Below, piece by piece: positions 14,328 through 19,008 of a stretch of DNA of 19,008 nt; position 1 is the first letter of the stretch, and every line of letters begins with the position of its first letter. The notes under the pieces are model-generated. The model saw only the letters and a program-made list of their open reading frames with translations. It was not told the origin of the DNA and ran no database searches. The stretch is from JBARCX01 sp049794535. GTDB taxonomy: Bacteria > Pseudomonadota > Gammaproteobacteria > Xanthomonadales > Rhodanobacteraceae. A program made the position numbers and the translations under genes. Location of the stretch: positions 1-19,008 of the forward strand of contig JBARCX010000408.1 in the NCBI GenBank assembly GCA_049794535.1, given 5' to 3'.

Positions 14328-14654
14328 GGGGCGAACTCCTGGGGCTGGCGCCGGCATCTGACCGGCTCGATGGACAAACGTGAGATGACTCTGCCCATGC
14401 GCCGCCAAGGAAGTCCTGAAACCTGCTCTGAAACACTCTGAAGAAGCCTGAATTACCCCATGAAACCCAATAAATACATGATCTTGAGAACGAGTTATGC
14501 GCCACTTAATCCATTACCTTTCTCGCCTTCACCACGTTGAAACGAGGTGTATGCTCATCATGGTTCCAGGCTTATGTTTCTGGGCTTTGTGTCTCTGACG
14601 ATCATTCACACGGCAGCCTTCCCTACGTGAAGGCCTACCGAAGGTGGCCGAATC
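14328..14654. promoter_or_regulatory. Intergenic stretch between divergent yceI and the small plus-strand gene
   Basis: This 327-base gap probably holds the promoters of both divergent genes, although I can name no convincing boxes. A small hairpin (GCCTTC at 14616-14621 with GAAGGC at 14629-14634) sits just before the AGGTGG ribosome binding site of the gene at 14655. No coding region is supported. Confidence 0.4.
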
Positions 14655-14954
14655 ATGCAGGACCAGATCAGAGAAGGATTCATGGTCTTCCTCGCCGATG
14701 GCGATGAAGGGATTGGCTCGGTTCGCCAGATACGCCACGGCCTCCCCGAGCTAGTCATCTATATCGAGAACGCTGGCGACTTCGTGGTGCCGCTCTCAAC
14801 CGTTGAAACGGTTCATTCCGACAAGGTCATATTGAATGTTCAGCGGCTGGGATTGCGTTTGCGCAACGCCATCCGCCACGCGCGTGATTCGGAAGATCCG
14901 AACTACGTTGCGCCTGATTCGGATCTGGACGAAGACGAATCAGAGGACGAATAA
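14655..14954 (+). CDS. Small acidic-tailed protein, PRC-barrel/DUF2171-like
   Basis: A 99-residue cytoplasmic protein without signal peptide or membrane segment. Residues 8-60 have a beta-barrel pattern reminiscent of PRC-barrel and DUF2171 proteins (FMVFLADGDEGIGSVRQI, FVVPLSTVETVHSDKVILN). A short basic helix (about 64-77, RLGLRLRNAIRHARDSE) follows. The tail, residues 78-99, is strongly acidic (DLDEDESEDE). AGGTGG lies 7 bases before the ATG. It converges with the POT transporter, 12 bases from its stop. The family assignment is only a resemblance. The charged tail and basic helix could be for binding a partner or nucleic acid, but I do not assign a function. Confidence 0.7.
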   Translation: MQDQIREGFMVFLADGDEGIGSVRQIRHGLPELVIYIENAGDFVVPLSTVETVHSDKVILNVQRLGLRLRNAIRHARDSEDPNYVAPDSDLDEDESEDE

Positions 14955-14966
14955 GCCCCTCCTGGT

Positions 14967-16481
14967 TCACGCCTTGGATGCCACATGTAGCGCTGATAGC
15001 CGACGCATGAGGGGTAGCAGGAGTATGGCGAGCACCATGCCGCCTATCGCAAGCAACCCAAGCTGATTGAAGAGCCTCGTGTAGATCGCGAGGCTGACGA
15101 GTGGATCAGCGTTATGCTCGGGAATGCTGGCGGAGCTCGCGATGACGCTGCCAAGAAACTCTGCAATGCCAGCCGCCACGAAGAAGGCCCCCATCATGAA
15201 GCCACTCATGCGCGCGGGCACGTAACGCGAGATCATGGCGAGACCAAGCGCCGCAATCAACAGCTCGCCGAGTGAGTAGACGCCATACCCGGCGATCATG
15301 AACCATGACGATACTTTTCCATTCACGGCTCCGTGCTTGCTCATGCCGAAAATGAAAAAGGCGACGGCCACCGCGGCGAAGCCGATCGCAAACTTGGCAG
15401 CCACCGACAGGTCTAGGCCTCGCTTACCAAGGTGGTGATATATCCAGGCAAGCGGCGGCGAAAGCAACAGGATCCATATCGCGTTCAGTGCCGGGTATTG
15501 CGCGGGTGACCAGGTGAAAAGATGCTGGCCGTATAACGTCTGATTCCAATCCACGTTGCGCAGCGCGAATAGCGTCAGCGATGTCGCCACCTGCTGGTAG
15601 AAGATGTAGAACAACAGGGCTTCCGCGACAAGGATAAGCGCAGCGATCAATCCAGCACGCTCCGATTTTGTGCCATTCGCGATCATGTATCCGAAGATAC
15701 CGAGCGTCGCCATGCCGCCGGCATAGACACCGGAAATTGCGATATCACTGTGTTGCATGACAAACGCAACGACGAACAGCGACACAACACTTCCACCGAG
15801 CACCATGGCCAGACGGTCCCAATGCAACGGCTGTGCATCAGGTGGCGAACCCGCATCTGCGAGCGTGCGCATCATCGCAAAGTAGCCCATTAAGCCAAGC
15901 ACCATGCCAACACAGCTGGTGGCGAATGCCACATGCCAGCCCCAGTGATCCTTGATCCATGGCATGAGCAGCACCGATACCATGCCCGCGATGTTGTTCG
16001 CCATGTAGTACAGCGTAAACGCGCTGTCGATCTTTGCGTCTTCGCTTTCGTAAATACGCCGCACGATGTTCGCTGCGTTGGCCTTGAACAATCCATTGCC
16101 GACGACAATCGTTCCCAGTGCGATGTACACACCATGCAAGCTATCGCCTGATGACGCGAGCAGCAGATAGCCGAGTGCGAGCGTGAATGCGCCAAATGTC
16201 ATGGTTCGCTTTGCACCCAGCACCTTGTCCCCCACCCAGCCGCCGATGGCTGGCGTGGCAAATGCCAAGGCGGTGAAAGCGCCCCACATGAGGTTGACGC
16301 GGGCATCGTCGATGCCGAACTTCTGGACCATGAAAAGCACCAGCAGTCCGGCCATGCCGTAATAACCGAATCGCTCCCAGAGTTCGAGTAAGAGGATGGT
16401 GACGAATGAGCGCGTCTGCCCGGCACGAGGTGCTGCACTCATAGCGCTTGTATCGTCACCGGAAGAAGAAGGAAGGCGCAT
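14967..16481 (-). CDS. POT-family proton-coupled oligopeptide transporter
   Basis: A 504-residue major facilitator of the POT/PTR2 family with normal length for bacterial DtpT/DtpA-like proteins. The signature E-L-W-E-R-F-G-Y-Y is at residues 33-41; the E-x-x-E-R glutamates and arginine couple protons to peptide binding. Other landmarks are GGWVGDKVLGAKRTM (loop 2-3) and about 14 predicted hydrophobic helices. It takes up di- and tripeptides with protons across the inner membrane. An in-frame GTG at 16484 is directly before the chosen ATG at 16481. The ribosome binding site is weak, and the gene begins 6 bases after the stop of the WYL regulator gene, so it is probably co-translated. Substrate range is not predictable from the sequence. 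Confidence 0.92.
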   Translation of the reverse strand: MRLPSSSGDDTSAMSAAPRAGQTRSFVTILLLELWERFGYYGMAGLLVLFMVQKFGIDDARVNLMWGAFTALAFATPAIGGWVGDKVLGAKRTMTFGAFTLALGYLLLASSGDSLHGVYIALGTIVVGNGLFKANAANIVRRIYESEDAKIDSAFTLYYMANNIAGMVSVLLMPWIKDHWGWHVAFATSCVGMVLGLMGYFAMMRTLADAGSPPDAQPLHWDRLAMVLGGSVVSLFVVAFVMQHSDIAISGVYAGGMATLGIFGYMIANGTKSERAGLIAALILVAEALLFYIFYQQVATSLTLFALRNVDWNQTLYGQHLFTWSPAQYPALNAIWILLLSPPLAWIYHHLGKRGLDLSVAAKFAIGFAAVAVAFFIFGMSKHGAVNGKVSSWFMIAGYGVYSLGELLIAALGLAMISRYVPARMSGFMMGAFFVAAGIAEFLGSVIASSASIPEHNADPLVSLAIYTRLFNQLGLLAIGGMVLAILLLPLMRRLSALHVASKA

Positions 16482-16487
16482 CACGAC

Positions 16488-17480
16488 TCAGCGCACTCGC
16501 TTCAAAGGCGTGGCGCCATGAAGCTCAGCAATCCGGCTCGCCGTTTGAGCCAATTGCGTGCGCAAGGCTGGTGGGCCGACCACAATCACCTCATCACCCA
16601 GTCGCATCAATTCGCGAATGCCAAAGTCGAAGGATTCGATCGGAAGCCTACAGCGTACCCAGCCTTTTCGATCGGGCTTGCCTGCGGTTTTCGTAGCAGC
16701 GCGCGTGACATAGGGGCCAAGCAACGAGAGTCGCTGCATGCCTTGGGGCGAAATCCGCACATCAGCGTGCTCGTGATAAACAGCCTCTTCGTAATCACGC
16801 ACGCTCTTTTCCCAATGCGCTGCGAGATCGAAATGCTTGGGCCGCGTGAATACCTCGTCACACAATTCGGCGTCCTGAATGTTTGCCGCGCGATAGGTGC
16901 AGATGGATTTTCCATTCTGCGCCACGACGTACCAGATACCACTCTTGAGTACGAGGCCCAGGGGGGCCAGCTTGCGAAGGCGCGTGTCCTTTTCGCCGGC
17001 GGGGCGATAGTGCAGCTTCAGCATGCGCTCGCCCCAAACCGCATGCGCAATGACGGGTAATGATGGCAGTTGATCGACGCTGTGAAACCAGGCGCCAGTA
17101 TCCAAATGAAAACGTGCCGCGATACGTTCGGCCCCTGGCTGTATGTTGGCCGGAAGCGCGGCGAGTAACTTCAGCCGCGCGGTAGAAAGCACATCAGCCA
17201 GACCGAGCTGAGCGGCAGGCCCTGGAAGGCCGGCGAGAAAAAGTGTTTCCGCCTCGGACTGATTGAGGCCGGTAAGCATGGTGCGATAGCCGTCCTGCAA
17301 GCGGAAACCACCACCGCGCCCGCGATCGGCATAAACGGGAATGCCGGCTGCACTGAGTTGATCAATATCGCGATGGATCGTACGCACGCCCACTTCGAAT
17401 TCTGCCGCCAATTCGCGCGCACTCATGCGTCCGCGCGTTTGCAGGAGCATCAAAATCGACAATAGGCGGCTCGCCAGCAT
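16488..17480 (-). CDS. YafY-type HTH-WYL transcriptional regulator
   Basis: A 330-residue cytoplasmic regulator. Residues 1-60 are a winged helix-turn-helix of the HTH_11 type (RMSARELAAEFEVGVRTIHRDI, then a GRGGGFRL wing). A WYL domain follows (about 130-200, with GIWYVVAQNG as the Trp-Tyr-Val core) and then a WCX-type C-terminal domain (about 230-320). WYL proteins sense small molecules or nucleic acid. The start at ATG 17480 is preferred over an upstream in-frame TTG (17495), since ATAGG lies 6 bases before the ATG. It is transcribed with the peptide transporter gene (stop to start 6 bases) and is divergent from the DUF1579 array; the 90-base gap between holds an operator-like repeat (17503-17518). 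Regulation of both flanks is inference. Confidence 0.9.
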   Translation of the reverse strand: MLASRLLSILMLLQTRGRMSARELAAEFEVGVRTIHRDIDQLSAAGIPVYADRGRGGGFRLQDGYRTMLTGLNQSEAETLFLAGLPGPAAQLGLADVLSTARLKLLAALPANIQPGAERIAARFHLDTGAWFHSVDQLPSLPVIAHAVWGERMLKLHYRPAGEKDTRLRKLAPLGLVLKSGIWYVVAQNGKSICTYRAANIQDAELCDEVFTRPKHFDLAAHWEKSVRDYEEAVYHEHADVRISPQGMQRLSLLGPYVTRAATKTAGKPDRKGWVRCRLPIESFDFGIRELMRLGDEVIVVGPPALRTQLAQTASRIAELHGATPLKRVR

Positions 17481-17502
17481 TTTTGACCTATCCAAAAATA
17501 CA

Positions 17503-17518
17503 TGACATCAGGTGACAT
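17503..17518. promoter_or_regulatory. Direct repeat TGACAT-N4-TGACAT in divergent promoter region
   Basis: Two TGACAT copies separated by CAGG lie in the 92-base gap between the WYL regulator and the first DUF1579-like gene. Spacing from start to start is 10 bases, one helical turn. It is a candidate site for the WYL protein or another factor. The sequence also has weak inverted symmetry. No binding evidence exists here. Confidence 0.3.
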
Positions 17519-17572
17519 ATTTAGCGCGTAATGATGTCGCCGGCAACTGGGCAAACTGCATAGGTGCACGAC

Positions 17573-18160
17573 ATGAACAGCTTCCACGTCTCGCTTGTTA
17601 CCGTTTTAGCCGTCGCTGTCTTGGGCTACATCGCCCCTACGTACGCCTCCGAAGATACGCCCCGGCCCACGCAAGGGGCCCCGAACCTCACTGGCCTGCA
17701 CGACTTCGATCTGCGTGTCGGCGAATGGCATGCCCACCACCGTAAATTGGCGGAGCGCCTGACCGGTAGCCATGACTGGATGGAGTTCGATGGCACATGC
17801 AGCTTCCACACATTGATGGATGGCTGGGCCAACGAAGACGACAACGTGTTCAACGTGCCGGGGGGCGTTTATCGCGGAGCCACACTGCGCTCATACGACC
17901 CGAAAACCGGGCAGTGGGCCATTTGGTGGCTCGACGGACGCGACCCATTCGGCAACCTCGACCCGCCCGTCAAAGGTCGCTTCGTGAACGGTGTAGGTAC
18001 CTTCTATGCCGACGATACGCTCAGGGGAAAACCGGTCCGCGTGCGATTCATCTGGTCGCACATCACGCGCACATCAGCGCACTGGGAGCAGGCTTTTTCA
18101 GCGGATGGCGGAAAGACATGGGAGACGAATTGGATCACGGATTTCACACGGATCGATTAA
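17573..18160 (+). CDS. Secreted DUF1579-like protein, copy 1
   Basis: A 195-residue exported protein. The signal peptide (1-26) ends at TYA, and the mature chain begins with SEDTPRP. Conserved segments shared with the following two copies are NLTGLHDFD, SHDW-x-EFDGT, GG-x-YRG, TGQWAIWWLDGRDPFG, HWEQAFS-x-DGGKTWETNW. This pattern fits the DUF1579 family, a beta-barrel group of unknown biochemical role. The ATG at 17573 is chosen over the GTG at 17564 because AGG lies 8 bases before the ATG. It starts a tandem array with a second complete copy 57 bases downstream. It has two internal acidic changes (NEDDN) compared with copy 2. A role in the periplasm is likely from the signal peptide only. Confidence 0.85.
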   Translation: MNSFHVSLVTVLAVAVLGYIAPTYASEDTPRPTQGAPNLTGLHDFDLRVGEWHAHHRKLAERLTGSHDWMEFDGTCSFHTLMDGWANEDDNVFNVPGGVYRGATLRSYDPKTGQWAIWWLDGRDPFGNLDPPVKGRFVNGVGTFYADDTLRGKPVRVRFIWSHITRTSAHWEQAFSADGGKTWETNWITDFTRID

Positions 18161-18217
18161 GACGAATCGCCCTTCCCGCTACGCCTTTGTAACGACTTAA
18201 ATGAATGAGGCCTTCGC

Positions 18218-18811
18218 ATGAAACGTTTCAGTACCGCGCTCGTCGTTGCCGCCTTCGCTGTTGTCATGAGCTTTACGGTTCCCGCGTCGGCTTCCGAAGA
18301 TACTCCCAAGCCCATGCAAGGCACCGCTAACCTCACCGGCCTACACGACTTCGATTTTCTTGTCGGTAATTGGCAAGTTCATCATCGAAAATTGAAAGAT
18401 CGCCTGGTCAACAGCCATGACTGGGCAGAGTTCGACGGAACGCTAAGCGTGCACAAGCTGATGGATGGCTTTGGCAACGTGAGCGATAACTGGTTCAACA
18501 TACCGGGTGGCGCCTATCGTGGCGTCGGGCTGCGCTCGTATAACCAGAAAACCGGGCAATGGGCTATCTGGTGGCTCGATGGACGCGACCCGTTCGGCAC
18601 GCTCGACCCACCCGTCATAGGCCGTTTCATGACCGTCAACGGCGTCGGCGCTTTCTATTCCGATGAAATGCTCAGGGGAAAACCGATCAAAGTACGGCTT
18701 ACCTGGTCGCACATCACGCCTACATCGGCACATTGGGAGCAGGCCTTTTCACCCGATGGTGGAAAGACATGGGAAACAAATTGGATTTCGGATTTCAAGC
18801 GGACTCAGTAA
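18218..18811 (+). CDS. Secreted DUF1579-like protein, copy 2
   Basis: A 197-residue paralogue of the preceding gene, roughly 70% identical by eye in the mature region, with signal peptide 1-25 (ASA-S). It has a two-residue insertion before NGVG relative to copy 1 and keeps TGQWAIWWLDGRDPFG and the C-terminal DGGKTWETNW. GAGG is 7 bases before the ATG. The 57-base gap to copy 1 and 68-base gap to copy 3 are similar, so all copies are likely one transcript. The function is not known. DUF1579 proteins are small secreted beta-barrel proteins with conserved aromatic residues that could bind a hydrophobic ligand, but this is speculation. Confidence 0.85.
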   Translation: MKRFSTALVVAAFAVVMSFTVPASASEDTPKPMQGTANLTGLHDFDFLVGNWQVHHRKLKDRLVNSHDWAEFDGTLSVHKLMDGFGNVSDNWFNIPGGAYRGVGLRSYNQKTGQWAIWWLDGRDPFGTLDPPVIGRFMTVNGVGAFYSDEMLRGKPIKVRLTWSHITPTSAHWEQAFSPDGGKTWETNWISDFKRTQ

Positions 18812-18879
18812 ACACGACCTCATTGCTTCGACTCTCAGTTGCCTCCCTTGTCTGATCTCACCTTGAAAAGGATCCTGAC

Positions 18880-19008
18880 ATGAAACGTTTCCGCATCCTG
18901 CTCTCTGTGGCCATGCTGACCGCTGTCATGGGCTCCATGGCACTCGTACACGCTTCCGAAGACACCCCCAAGCCCTTGCAAGGAGCGGCCAATCTCACGG
19001 GCCTGCAC
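18880..19008 (+). CDS. Secreted DUF1579-like protein, copy 3 (cut by window end)
   Basis: The first 43 codons of a third paralogue. The signal peptide (about 1-25, LVHA-S) is followed by the shared SEDTPKPLQGAANLTGLH start of the mature chain. AAAAGGA lies 7 bases before the ATG. The gene runs off the window, so its length and integrity are unknown. It extends the array to at least three copies. Confidence 0.8.
   Translation, partial: MKRFRILLSVAMLTAVMGSMALVHASEDTPKPLQGAANLTGLH

Overview
The window comes from a gammaproteobacterium. GC content looks close to 60% by eye, signal-peptide proteins are dense, and short palindromic repeats built on GCTCGTC(A/G)T(T/C)CC and on CTCTCCCC...GGGGAGAGG lie in most intergenic gaps. 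The gene content fits Xanthomonadales, most likely Rhodanobacteraceae (Dyella or Luteibacter type). That placement is inference.

From about 13.2 kb down to 0.2 kb, twelve genes all lie on the minus strand and read as one surface-signalling and export locus. In transcription order it opens with a three-gene regulatory unit: a periplasmic protein with an STN domain and a TonB-C-like domain, an ECF sigma factor of the FecI type, and a FecR-type anti-sigma factor with a twin-arginine motif. This layout resembles the VreA-VreI-VreR (PUMA3) system of Pseudomonas aeruginosa. After a hairpin and an AT-rich regulatory gap comes an unrecognised exported 253-residue protein with its own terminator. After a second, repeat-rich gap comes an export operon: a TpsB (FhaC/ShlB-type) outer-membrane transporter, an ExbB-like protein fused to periplasmic DUF2341 and LamG-like domains, ExbD, a TonB-like protein, a putative porin, a secreted coiled-coil protein, a Skp/OmpH-like chaperone and a small secreted protein. 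The set recalls the P. aeruginosa PdtA/PdtB region, which also carries exbB/exbD-like genes and belongs to the Vre regulon. No large TpsA substrate is visible here, so the cargo of the transporter is unknown.

Upstream of the regulatory unit (13.2-13.7 kb) is a 307-bp nested palindromic element, then yceI on the minus strand and a small acidic-tailed plus-strand protein. A WYL-domain regulator and a POT-family peptide transporter form a two-gene minus-strand operon (17.5-15.0 kb). Divergent from it, a tandem array of at least three DUF1579-like secreted paralogues begins at 17.57 kb, and the third copy runs off the window.

The observations most worth a second look are the complete Vre/TPS/energised-transport assembly without a TpsA, the ExbB fusion that has Ala where ExbB/TolQ proteins have a conserved Glu, a perfect hairpin that hides the sigma-factor ribosome binding site at the stop codon of the preceding gene, and two composite palindromic elements with the same ends. 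I found no tRNA, rRNA, CRISPR array, transposase or phage gene.
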